DNA of 64,000 nt from Archaeoglobus sp. UBA234. Lineage in GTDB: Archaea > Halobacteriota > Archaeoglobi > Archaeoglobales > Archaeoglobaceae. The DNA lies in contig DACH01000017.1 in the NCBI GenBank assembly GCA_002494625.1, positions 1-64,000 on the forward strand, given 5' to 3'. The notes below the pieces were generated by a model. It was not told the origin of the DNA. It saw only the letters and a list, made by a program, of their open reading frames with translations, and searched no databases. Of the stretch, positions 1 through 6,926 are shown piece after piece. Position numbers and translations under genes: made by a program. Positions within the stretch are counted from its first letter, which is position 1, and each line of letters opens with the position of its first letter.

Positions 1-92
1 GGCTTGGAAGACCTATCCTTGACAATACTGGAGATACCATCACCCTCTACAATGCGAATGGTGAAACTGTGGATCAGTATTCTTGGGAGTAA
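1..92 (+). CDS. C-terminal end of a lamin-tail-domain (LTD) protein, 5' part outside window
   Basis: An open frame enters from the left edge (first full codon at 3) and stops at TAA 90-92. The visible 29 residues contain NTGDTITLYNANGETVDQYS and then WE. This is the usual last strand of a lamin tail domain, where a D/G-rich turn is followed by a V-D-x-Y-x-W motif. In archaea such domains sit at the C-terminus of secreted proteins and nucleases. The catalytic or anchoring part is not in the window, so the protein's job cannot be told. Confidence 0.6.
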   Translation, partial: LGRPILDNTGDTITLYNANGETVDQYSWE

Positions 93-134
93 AAGGCAAG
101 AAGAAGATAAAAACAAGAAAAAGAGAGATATTTT

Positions 135-851
135 TTAAGTTATACAGGTTGTGTGGTGGTTTTGATTGTGTTTTTGGTTGTGATTTGAGTTCTTTAGAAT
201 CGTCTCATAGACATCTAACTGATTTAAGAGATCATCTATATCTTTTTTGACCTTCTCAATGTATTTGAGAGCTACCTCTGGTTCTTCTGAGAGATGCTCT
301 ATGTTCTTGAGAATGTCATTAAAGTTAGTAGAGGATGCTTTGTTATCTGGAAGAGTAGATAGAGGTGTTGTTTCTATAATATCTATGGCTTCTTTTTTTA
401 CTTCTTCATTATATGACTTGGAGGGGAGCTTGTTAATCAATTCAATGAGGTTATCAATGTTTTCTGCTGTGCATTCGTAGTATTTGACATAATCTCCTTT
501 TATTGTGATATTCTGATTTATTTTTGCTTTTACAAGAACAAACCCATTGAATTGAGGATATTTTCTTGAACCTTCAGGGGGGATTCTTTTGACATATATT
601 GTGTGGAAGATCTCGTTGCTTACTGGTTTGTAGTAGTCTCGTTCGTAATAGACTGTCTCGAGCCCTCCAACTCTCAAAAGCCCTATTCCAAGGATTAGGA
701 CTTCTTTGAAGGACTCGAAGAATAATTCGACTCCTTTCTCTACAATGGCTTTATTAAGCTCATTTAAGGTGATTTCCCATTGTTTTTTGGAATAATTGAA
801 CTTTCTCTCAGTTTTAGGAATCTTACGAAGATATTTTATGAAATCGGGCAA
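135..851 (-). CDS. Hypothetical protein of the accessory region
   Basis: This 238-residue protein is not recognised. It has no signal peptide. It has an alpha/beta N-terminal half of about 130 residues, a helical, charged second half (about 170-225) that may form a short coiled coil, and a His/Asn-rich tail (HNQKHNQNHH). The reading frame is AT-rich, like the rest of positions 1-6870. It ends tail to tail with the LTD protein and lies downstream of a recombinase gene on the same strand, which suggests cargo of a mobile element. No catalytic motif is visible. Confidence 0.6.
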   Translation of the reverse strand: MPDFIKYLRKIPKTERKFNYSKKQWEITLNELNKAIVEKGVELFFESFKEVLILGIGLLRVGGLETVYYERDYYKPVSNEIFHTIYVKRIPPEGSRKYPQFNGFVLVKAKINQNITIKGDYVKYYECTAENIDNLIELINKLPSKSYNEEVKKEAIDIIETTPLSTLPDNKASSTNFNDILKNIEHLSEEPEVALKYIEKVKKDIDDLLNQLDVYETILKNSNHNQKHNQNHHTTCIT

Positions 852-1021
852 ATAAGGGGTTTTTAAATAAATTTTGTCCGTTATTTCCAGTTTGTAAATA
901 ATATCACCTCCGCCGGGGTTATGGGGGAGATAAACGATTTTTTCTGCTGTTCATTTGAGTGGAAGATTAGGGAGATTGGAAAACAGAGAGAAGAGGAGAT
1001 ATTATGATTAATATAGAAAAA

Positions 1022-2125
1022 TTATTCTTTCTTTATCACCACTCTCCCATCCGGGAGATTTGAGAGAAACTCCCATCCCGATTCAATATACCTGTCGATT
1101 TCTTCTGGCTTCACTACCTTCTGCTTGGGCTCTTCCTTGATTATGTCCGTCTCAAGGAAAATTCTCGAAGCTTTCTCGAACTTCTCCCGCATGTCCTCCA
1201 TTAGTTGTTCTGGGAGTCTGTGCTTGTTGGTGGTATAGACATGCTCTATGTTGCCCTTATGTCCCATCCAGAACACCCTGTAATCGTTGGGTATGTATCC
1301 TGATCCCTCTGCGAGCAGGAGCTGAGTGTCAAAGTAGTGCCTTAGAAGGTATGGTCTCCACTCATAGCCGGCTATCAAAATCGACTCTCTGAGAATTGAG
1401 CTAATTTGATTTGTGTAGAGAAATTTCCTGCTCCTTGTAGCGATAAGAGGTGAGTTCTCACTCAACTCTTCTCCTCTGCTCTTCCTCCATCTCAGGTATC
1501 CAAGGATATACTCGCAAGTCTGCCTTCCAGCAAATGTGATATACTGGTGCTTTGCCTTGCTTAGCTCCTGCCTTACGATTATTGCAGAGGGGACTTTCTC
1601 AAATTCGAGGTTGTCAATGTTGAGGTCTGGCAGATCTCCAAGCCTCAACCCGTCGGATCCATCATGGTAACCTATGCTGAAAAGTCTAAGTCCTGAGAAA
1701 GCTACAAGGGATGTTAAAGCCCTCGCCCTCATGTCCTTAGCAAAGAACAGCAGTTTTCTAAGCTCATCCTTAGTAGGAGTCTTCTCCTTCTTGGATGCAT
1801 TGCTCTCTCTTCTCAAATACACCCTAATACTCACTTTCTTGTGGTTGAACTCAAGGAAATTCTTTACAGCATGGATAATCGTATTGATGTAATTCCCGGA
1901 ATGTGTCCTGGAAAGTCTGGTAACATAGTCGAGCAGCATATCTCTCAAATCATTTTCATCAATTTCCAGAAGTTCTTCAGGGCTTATGTTGTTGTCCCTA
2001 CAAAACATCATTAATCTCCTCAGATATGTCTCTGCTGTCTGTAAAGACCTTCTTTGCAGGTTATCATACCATCTTTCGATGTTTTTATCTTCTAAAGCTT
2101 CTCTTCTGCTGAGATTCTCAGCCAT
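1022..2125 (-). CDS. Tyrosine recombinase / integrase (first of two)
   Basis: The 367-residue protein has a SAM-like helical N-terminal domain (about 1-110) and a tyrosine-recombinase catalytic domain (about 115-315). Catalytic positions are visible: R147 in SGLRLFSIG, K190 or K192 in ELSKAKH, an LLR-H box at 260-263 (the usual first His is Tyr259), H289 in MGH and the nucleophile Y297. The family cuts and rejoins DNA at att sites or resolves chromosome dimers. The context of cargo genes and a second integrase argues for element integration. A TATA-like stretch (AGCTTTATTTTGG on the minus strand, about 2148-2160) lies about 27 nt before the start. Confidence 0.85.
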   Translation of the reverse strand: MAENLSRREALEDKNIERWYDNLQRRSLQTAETYLRRLMMFCRDNNISPEELLEIDENDLRDMLLDYVTRLSRTHSGNYINTIIHAVKNFLEFNHKKVSIRVYLRRESNASKKEKTPTKDELRKLLFFAKDMRARALTSLVAFSGLRLFSIGYHDGSDGLRLGDLPDLNIDNLEFEKVPSAIIVRQELSKAKHQYITFAGRQTCEYILGYLRWRKSRGEELSENSPLIATRSRKFLYTNQISSILRESILIAGYEWRPYLLRHYFDTQLLLAEGSGYIPNDYRVFWMGHKGNIEHVYTTNKHRLPEQLMEDMREKFEKASRIFLETDIIKEEPKQKVVKPEEIDRYIESGWEFLSNLPDGRVVIKKE

Positions 2126-2210
2126 ACCTTTATTTCAAGGAAACACCAAAATAAAGCTTTCGATTCCTTTAACATTGAGCATTATGGGAACTAATATTCC
2201 ATTAAAGAAA

Positions 2211-2244
2211 GATTTATAAGGAACTTACTACAAAATTTTGTAGT
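2211..2244 (+). promoter_or_regulatory. TATA box with an 18-bp perfect palindrome at the predicted start of transcription
   Basis: GATTTATAAG (2211-2220) looks like an archaeal box A. About 25 nt further on, ACTACAAAATTTTGTAGT (2227-2244) is a perfect 18-bp inverted repeat. It would overlap the transcription start of the plus-strand gene at 2287. Such placement is typical of an operator that blocks preinitiation. The gap also holds GGAACTAATATTCC (2187-2200), a shorter inverted repeat. Confidence 0.55.
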
Positions 2245-2286
2245 GGATGAAAACAATATGAAAAAAACACATTGGGGGGCTTTACT

Positions 2287-2616
2287 TTGATATTAACGAG
2301 GAGAGAACGGGAGTTTATAGAAGACTGGTTGAAAGTTGTAGATGGGGAAATGAACCAAATGAGCTTCTACCAGAAGTGGGGGACAAGGAAAGACAACGCT
2401 AACTTCCTCGAAGACTATGAGAAAGTGGAAAAAGGAGAAATGAAACCAGAAGAATTCAGAGAAAAGTGGGTTAAGAGGGGAGATTGGAAAAAATACATAA
2501 TAGTCATGCGTAGCAGGTTAAACAAAAAACACAAAAACCTTAAAGAAACTTTAAAAGAGCTGAAAGATGAGATTGATTTACTGAATGAGTTTTTCAGCTT
2601 GGACATGCTGCCATAG
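2287..2616 (+). CDS. Small charged hypothetical protein of the accessory region
   Basis: This 109-residue protein is not recognised. It is rich in Lys, Glu and aromatic residues, with a helical C-terminal segment (about 75-105) that may dimerise. Its middle repeats a theme of NQMSFYQKWGTRKDN and KPEEFREKWVKRGDW, so it may contain two copies of a short helical motif. TTG at 2287 is chosen because G-rich 2274-2279 stands 7 nt before it; an in-frame TTG at 2272 has no such site. The palindrome at 2227-2244 suggests autoregulation, but a DNA-binding fold is not obvious. It overlaps the convergent TSCPD gene by 23 nt. Confidence 0.55.
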   Translation: MILTRREREFIEDWLKVVDGEMNQMSFYQKWGTRKDNANFLEDYEKVEKGEMKPEEFREKWVKRGDWKKYIIVMRSRLNKKHKNLKETLKELKDEIDLLNEFFSLDMLP

Positions 2617-2959
2617 CTTGTTCGTAGCTCTCCACTTCAGTTTTAAGCTCTTTGAGATATTTTTCGAGGGTTCTTGCCACCCCATCAGAACAGCTTTTTA
2701 TTATGCCTTCTTCATCGAATCCTGTTGAGGGACATCTTATTTCCTTGAGAGAATGTATGATTTCCTCCAGTGGGATGTTGTATTCCAAAGCCTTGTTGAT
2801 GAGTCTCGCTATTGCCTCAGTCTGGGAAGCCCTACAGCTCCCCCCTTTGCCAATCCTGATGAATACCCTTTTGAGAGTGTTGTTCGAGAAATTAAGCGTG
2901 ACATAGAGGTTTCCACATCCAGTTCTTGTTTTTATTGTCAGGGATTCGAATACTTCCAT
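2594..2959 (-). CDS. TSCPD-domain protein (stand-alone ribonucleotide-reductase-tail-like)
   Basis: The 121-residue protein matches the TSCPD domain found at the C-terminus of class II ribonucleotide reductases and as free small proteins. Visible features are the RTGCGNLYVTLNF strand, IGKGGSCRASQTEAIARLIN, a Cys before Pro (RCP) and a SCSDGVARTLEKYL helix. The Cys residues probably bind metal or act as redox partners. It starts at ATG 2959 with GGTGA six bases upstream, inside the end of the preceding small gene. It is the last gene of a three-gene minus-strand set, all Cys-rich. Free TSCPD proteins are known from archaeal phage and plasmid genomes; a direct function is not established. Confidence 0.75.
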   Translation of the reverse strand: MEVFESLTIKTRTGCGNLYVTLNFSNNTLKRVFIRIGKGGSCRASQTEAIARLINKALEYNIPLEEIIHSLKEIRCPSTGFDEEGIIKSCSDGVARTLEKYLKELKTEVESYEQAMAACPS

Positions 2960-2963
2960 GTTA

Positions 2964-3140
2964 TCACCTTCTTTTGTTTTGGTATGGGTATATCTCTCTC
3001 AGAGCATTCTCAATGCGTCCGCACAGGTTGTCATACTTGCATACCTTACAATTCCAGTCTCCGTAGAGGCAGTCTATGACGATTCTGTTTACTTCCAAGG
3101 TATCTTCATTGAAATAGATAACGATGTTAAGTGTGGACAT
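2964..3140 (-). CDS. Small Cys-rich protein (58 aa), likely metal-binding
   Basis: The minus-strand frame begins with ATG 3140-3138 and ends with TGA 2966-2964. It has a very good ribosome-binding site, GGAGGG, six bases before the start. The protein has an N-terminal beta-like segment (MSTLNIVIYFNEDTLEVNRI), then four Cys in the pattern C-x7-C-x2-C-x6-C (LYGDW lies between the first two), and a basic end. The spacing suggests a small zinc or iron site. Its start overlaps the end of the upstream zinc-ribbon gene by 14 nt and its stop overlaps the TSCPD ribosome-binding site, so the three are probably translated together. Not recognised as a named family. Confidence 0.6.
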   Translation of the reverse strand: MSTLNIVIYFNEDTLEVNRIVIDCLYGDWNCKVCKYDNLCGRIENALREIYPYQNKRR

Positions 3141-3303
3141 GGTATCCCTCCGTGAATGTTATAAGGGATCCACAAATCGGGCAGAAAACATCCATGTCTT
3201 CCCTGAAATTCCATATTACGAAGCTGTTTTCACAATTGTGGCAAACAATCCACTCGTCATCTGACACATAGTTATCGCAGTAGTTGTAACAGTCTCCAAA
3301 CAT
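3127..3303 (-). CDS. Small zinc-ribbon protein (58 aa)
   Basis: The minus-strand frame begins at ATG 3303-3301, preceded by GAGGTGATGGT, a strong archaeal ribosome-binding site. It ends with TAA 3129-3127. The protein carries CHNC near residue 21 and CPIC near residue 41, a two-knuckle zinc ribbon, plus Cys5 and Cys9 in a C-x3-C pair and two His near the end. Such proteins often bind nucleic acid or act as adaptors. It is the first gene of the small minus-strand operon leading to the TSCPD protein. Coordinates and frame were read directly from the bases. Confidence 0.6.
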   Translation of the reverse strand: MFGDCYNYCDNYVSDDEWIVCHNCENSFVIWNFREDMDVFCPICGSLITFTEGYHVHT

Positions 3304-3449
3304 ACCATCACCTCGTGTGGGAGGGGGTGATGGGTGTCTTATCTACCACGAGAAGGGTTGCAGTTAACCATCAACTGGTCAGCCATCTACATATCTGTCC
3401 AACCTTGAATATAGGAAGGTAGGAATTGTTCAAGGTGGAAATTGTTCAA
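3304..3449. repeat. Short intergenic with a direct repeat AATTGTTCAA
   Basis: The gap between the zinc-ribbon gene and the HEAT gene has two copies of AATTGTTCAA (3424-3433 and 3440-3449), 16 nt apart. The second runs into the last codons of the HEAT gene. No gene is seen here. It may carry the promoter of the small operon. Confidence 0.35.
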
Positions 3450-4981
3450 CCACCTGATCCAGTTAATCTTTTTTTAGCGTCTTTTACTAAATTATCTTCA
3501 TATTCAGAAATACCAACTACATCCATTACTTTTATTACTTGAGAAACAACCTTTCGGTCGCCATCATTCAATAATTCTTTCAATACGGGGATTAAATCTT
3601 CATTAAAGAATTCTACGAATTCTGCAATAGCCAATCTTCTAATTTCTCCACAAGGATCTGATTTTGCAAAGTTTACATAATCTTTTGGTTCAAAACAATT
3701 CAACTTTGTAAGAATTTTAAAAACAATAATTCTCACCTCTTCATTCTCATCCTCATGGAGAAGAGGTTTTAAAAACTCTATTTTCTTATCCTTCCTGATT
3801 CTTTTAAGCTCATTTATTGTTTTAATTGCCGCAATCTTTGATTTAAGGTCTCCTGAGTTAATTAATTCAATACATTTCTCAAAAACAAATTTTTTGTCTA
3901 AATTATTTAGGTATTCTATTGAGGTATTTGCTATAAACTCGTTCTTGTCGTTAACCCCTAAAATAAGGTGTTGTATGGCTTTCTCATCACTTACTTTGGA
4001 AAGTCCAGCGATTGCAAAATATCTAACCGCATTTGATTCGTCATTTATGAATTTTAAAGAATATTCAGGGAGTCTTTCACCCCCAATCAAGTTCATAGCA
4101 TACAAACATGCGGATTTGATGTCTGGATTATTTTCATTGTTCAGAATATCCAATAGTTTATTTTCTAATCCTTTCAATCTCAACCTACCTGCCATTAAAA
4201 TTAAAATTATTTTATTTTTCTGATCTTCTTCTCGTAGTAACTCACTTAAAATCTTCTTTTCAATATTATGAATATTTTCCTCTGGGAATTCTTTTGAAAG
4301 GGCTTCTATCTTTTCGTTAACCTTGAAATCATAATAGGGATTTAGGATATACGATTTATTTGAAAAATAAAATGCTGGATAGTTCTTTCTTTTTATAATT
4401 AGAGCCAAATATTCAACTAATTGATCAAGGAATATCCTACAAAGTGAGATAACAAATATCTTTTCCACTCTTCTCCTCAGCTCAATAAAATCATGTTCTG
4501 TTTGAATAACCTCCTCAACAATTTTACTGAGTCTTTTAATCAAGGTGTGTTTCCATAAGAAAATACCATATATTGGACTTTCCAAATCTCTGAGAACATA
4601 TTCGTTTGATAACAGTCTAATTGGATTTTTTAGGATTTCCTTGTTGTCGAGGATAATATACGTTAATTTTGAGCTTAATTTATCTTTGTTTATCTTAATA
4701 AAGAGATCGTAAGTTCTTGAGAGTTTCTTTGACTTTTGAAATTTGACATCATTTAATCTATATTGTCTTTTGATGGAATCAATATGATTTTCTAACTCTT
4801 TTACTACTCTTTCAATGACAATCTTTTGTTTAGGAGGCTTTGTAGCAAAAAAATTCATTAAGTCCTCAGTTAAATCGTATTGATACCTTAGCATTATATT
4901 TTTTACTTCACCTTCGCTTAATTTATTAATGTAGTTATATATTATTTTTTGAATTTGATTTCTTAATTCATAGCTCTTCAA
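3446..4981 (-). CDS. HEAT-repeat protein with an unrecognised helical N-terminal region
   Basis: The 511-residue protein has a helical, charged N-terminal region (1-240) of unknown family. From about 245 to the end it has tandem helical pairs of the HEAT/PBS-lyase type, for example NPDIKSACLYAMNLIGGE, NAVRYFAIAGLSKVSDEKAI and REVV/R-type turns spaced by about 30-35 residues. HEAT arrays are scaffolds for protein or nucleic-acid binding; no enzyme motif is seen. Base composition is strongly AT-rich, unlike the core genes to the right, and it lies between two integrases, so it looks like mobile-element cargo. A role in defence or element maintenance is possible but is only inference. Confidence 0.65.
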   Translation of the reverse strand: MKSYELRNQIQKIIYNYINKLSEGEVKNIMLRYQYDLTEDLMNFFATKPPKQKIVIERVVKELENHIDSIKRQYRLNDVKFQKSKKLSRTYDLFIKINKDKLSSKLTYIILDNKEILKNPIRLLSNEYVLRDLESPIYGIFLWKHTLIKRLSKIVEEVIQTEHDFIELRRRVEKIFVISLCRIFLDQLVEYLALIIKRKNYPAFYFSNKSYILNPYYDFKVNEKIEALSKEFPEENIHNIEKKILSELLREEDQKNKIILILMAGRLRLKGLENKLLDILNNENNPDIKSACLYAMNLIGGERLPEYSLKFINDESNAVRYFAIAGLSKVSDEKAIQHLILGVNDKNEFIANTSIEYLNNLDKKFVFEKCIELINSGDLKSKIAAIKTINELKRIRKDKKIEFLKPLLHEDENEEVRIIVFKILTKLNCFEPKDYVNFAKSDPCGEIRRLAIAEFVEFFNEDLIPVLKELLNDGDRKVVSQVIKVMDVVGISEYEDNLVKDAKKRLTGSGG

Positions 4982-5152
4982 TTATCCCTCCCCCTTCCGA
5001 GATGTTTTCACTAAAAACTCTATTAACTTTTTGATTTTTTTACCATACGCTTTTGTCATATTATGGTTGAAAATTAAACACTTTATCATGCTTTTTTCAC
5101 ATTATCTACCGGTTGGAAGACTTAATATAAAAATAAAATAATATGGCAATAT

Positions 5153-5176
5153 GAAAATACGAAAATACGAAAATAT
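5153..5176. repeat. Tandem 8-bp repeat GAAAATAC x3
   Basis: Three head-to-tail copies: GAAAATAC, GAAAATAC, GAAAATAT. They sit about 170 nt upstream of the HEAT gene's start codon (minus strand). Confidence 0.6.
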
Positions 5177-5252
5177 GGTAAGTTCAATTAATTTAGCACA
5201 TTAGGAGTTTAAAAAAAGGCTATGAGCTATTTTATTTCAGAAAAAGAGTGAT

Positions 5253-5294
5253 TTCAATACTGGAATTCAATACATTCACTATCAAATTCAATAC
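5253..5294. repeat. Three direct copies of TTCAATAC
   Basis: Copies are at 5253-5260, 5266-5273 and 5287-5294, spaced 13 and 21 nt apart. They are iteron-like but short. Confidence 0.45.
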
Positions 5295-5378
5295 ATGAAT
5301 ATAGTAATAGAGAAATACGGAAATAAAATAATAAAGAAAGCTAAAGCAAGTGGAAAGTGGAAAAATGGTTTTGAGAGC

Positions 5379-5414
5379 GATAAAGAATAAGATAAAGAAT
5401 AAGATAAAGAATAA
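5379..5414. repeat. Perfect 12-bp tandem repeat x3 (GATAAAGAATAA)
   Basis: Three exact adjacent copies of GATAAAGAATAA occupy 5379-5414. A short plus-strand frame (5365-5481) would read them as repeated I-K-N-K, but there is little other support for translation. Confidence 0.65.
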
Positions 5415-5427
5415 GAGTGCACAAAGG

Positions 5428-5511
5428 TTATTGATGTCTGTTCTTGTCGAATTGTCTAAGCCTTTCAACGAATTCTCGTAGAAGCCTGATTCCTTCAGGT
5501 TCTTCTTCCAT
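5428..5511 (-). CDS. Possible 27-residue small protein downstream of integrase 2
   Basis: ATG 5511-5509 to TAA 5430-5428 encodes MEEEPEGIRLLREFVERL followed by RQFDKNRHQ, a charged amphipathic helix. It lies downstream of the second integrase on the same strand, with a weak GAGTGA site upstream. It could be a real small regulator or chance; only the sequence's helix-like character supports it. Confidence 0.25.
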   Translation of the reverse strand: MEEEPEGIRLLREFVERLRQFDKNRHQ

Positions 5512-5583
5512 GCATAACTTCACTCAAAATAGGAATATAAATTTTTTCATAAAACACTTACTGTCAAAATTCCTAATGTGTAA

Positions 5584-6828
5584 TTATTTATTTTCAGACA
5601 AGATTTTAAGTGGGATGAGTTTGTCGGGATATTTGATTAGCCCATTTTCTTTCATTAGGAATAACATCTCCTTTACTAATCGGTTTACATCCTCTATTTT
5701 CTTTTCGAGTTCCTCGTTCTTTCTTTTTAGAAGGTTATTTTCCTTCTTTAGTTCGATTATTAGGTCTCCCACCTCTTTCTTTACTTCCTCCTTTGCCTTT
5801 TCTACATCGAAACCGGATCCAGAAAGAACATTGAGCTTGGGCTCTACTTTGAGGTATTCATTTCTGAACCACTCTTCATCATATTCGGGAGATTTGTCAT
5901 AACCGAGCTTATCAATAACATGTCCTAAGAAGAACTCACTTGCGATTGGATTTACTCCGCTAAGAGTACATAGTGATTTGAATAGGTCTCTGAACTCGTG
6001 TAGGTGTAGATGATATTGATTTAGTCCGATATCTTCAATTAAACCTAATTTCTTGCCAAATTCTGTAAGTCTGTCAGCTAATCGCTTTCCCGTTAAGGGG
6101 ACATACTTTCGTTTTCTCCTGTTGTAAACCACAAATAGAGCATTTGAGTCTGTTTCGGGGCGTTGATTTAGCCAATCTTTTATTAGAATCTTTGCATCTC
6201 CCCCCAGAAAAGTATAGTAGCTTTTAATATCTAATTTGCTTGTTTTCTGCCTGATCATATTTATTTTTATGGGTCCCTTCTCATCCAGTTTATCGACAAT
6301 GGTTTTCCACACAAGTTCATTAAACTGGTTGTACTCTGACCTTCCTAACGCCCCCTGAAAACAAACCATAAATGCAGCTTTATATGGCTGTGGAGCGTGA
6401 ATGATTATTTTCTTTATTTCATCCACCTTGACAGGTTTATTTAATAAAGCTCTTTTTTTGTCCATCTCTGATGGTCTGAATGCTCTAAGCCTATCCTGCT
6501 TGGATGGTTTTGGTAAATCAGCCCTATAATATTCGTAAAAATTCTTTACAGCACAATATCGTAATTTTTTGTCGTTTATTCCTGTGTTAGATGATTTAAT
6601 GAATTCTAAAAGGACGTCTAAATGTCTGTATCTATCATCAAGGTCTCTGCTTTTGTAATCTTCGATCATCTCTTTTGCAGAACTCCAGTATCCCTTTTCC
6701 TTAACCCATTCAAGATATTTTAGAAAATAGTAAACATAATTTTTTGCTGTGCTGGAACTTAAATCTTCAGCCCATTTCTTGACAATATCTTCAGTTACAT
6801 TGAGGGATCTCCAATCTTTGTAGGGCAT
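5584..6828 (-). CDS. Tyrosine recombinase / integrase (second), with C-terminal coiled coil
   Basis: The 414-residue protein has an N-terminal SAM-like domain (about 1-105), a catalytic domain (about 130-335) and an acidic/basic coiled coil (about 345-400, VEKAKEEVKKEVG onward). Visible catalytic residues are R163 in GALGRSEYN, H277-E-F-R280, H303 in LGHVID, and Tyr310 or, more likely, Tyr325 in FRNEYLKVEP. It differs clearly from the integrase at 1022-2125. Its 5' end is about 40 nt from a truncated chromosomal gene, the usual position of an integrase beside its attachment site. It probably performed, or can perform, insertion and excision of the element. Confidence 0.85.
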   Translation of the reverse strand: MPYKDWRSLNVTEDIVKKWAEDLSSSTAKNYVYYFLKYLEWVKEKGYWSSAKEMIEDYKSRDLDDRYRHLDVLLEFIKSSNTGINDKKLRYCAVKNFYEYYRADLPKPSKQDRLRAFRPSEMDKKRALLNKPVKVDEIKKIIIHAPQPYKAAFMVCFQGALGRSEYNQFNELVWKTIVDKLDEKGPIKINMIRQKTSKLDIKSYYTFLGGDAKILIKDWLNQRPETDSNALFVVYNRRKRKYVPLTGKRLADRLTEFGKKLGLIEDIGLNQYHLHLHEFRDLFKSLCTLSGVNPIASEFFLGHVIDKLGYDKSPEYDEEWFRNEYLKVEPKLNVLSGSGFDVEKAKEEVKKEVGDLIIELKKENNLLKRKNEELEKKIEDVNRLVKEMLFLMKENGLIKYPDKLIPLKILSENK

Positions 6829-6926
6829 AAGTCTAAGTGATGATTTGAGAATATTTAAAAATTTTGTTGAACCCTTATCGATACTACATCATCGCCCGAT
6901 GAAGTTGCGAAGAAGCTTGAACCCTT
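6829..6926. other. Junction of the accessory region with the chromosome; 10-bp direct repeat
   Basis: The frame of the binding-protein gene becomes recognisable from about 6871 and is closed by TGA at 6868-6870. TTGAACCCTT occurs at 6867-6876, exactly at this break, and again at 6917-6926. The first copy may be part of an attachment core or a coincidence. No tRNA gene lies here. Confidence 0.45.

Larger units (their letters stand above)
4982..5583. other. Repeat-rich, AT-rich intergenic region of the accessory element
   Basis: This stretch of about 600 nt has no long gene. It contains three short repeat clusters (listed separately) and one weak 27-codon minus-strand frame at 5428-5511. The composition is very AT-rich. 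A replication origin, partition site or att region of the element could lie here, but no decisive motif is seen. Confidence 0.5.

Noticed and set aside
2258..2290. Ten-codon leader peptide MKKTHWGALL before the gene at 2287
   Set aside because: It overlaps the proposed start and has no clear ribosome-binding site; too short to support.
1..6870. Insertion-sequence transposase
   Set aside because: No DDE or Y1/serine transposase and no terminal inverted repeats were recognised; only tyrosine recombinases are present.
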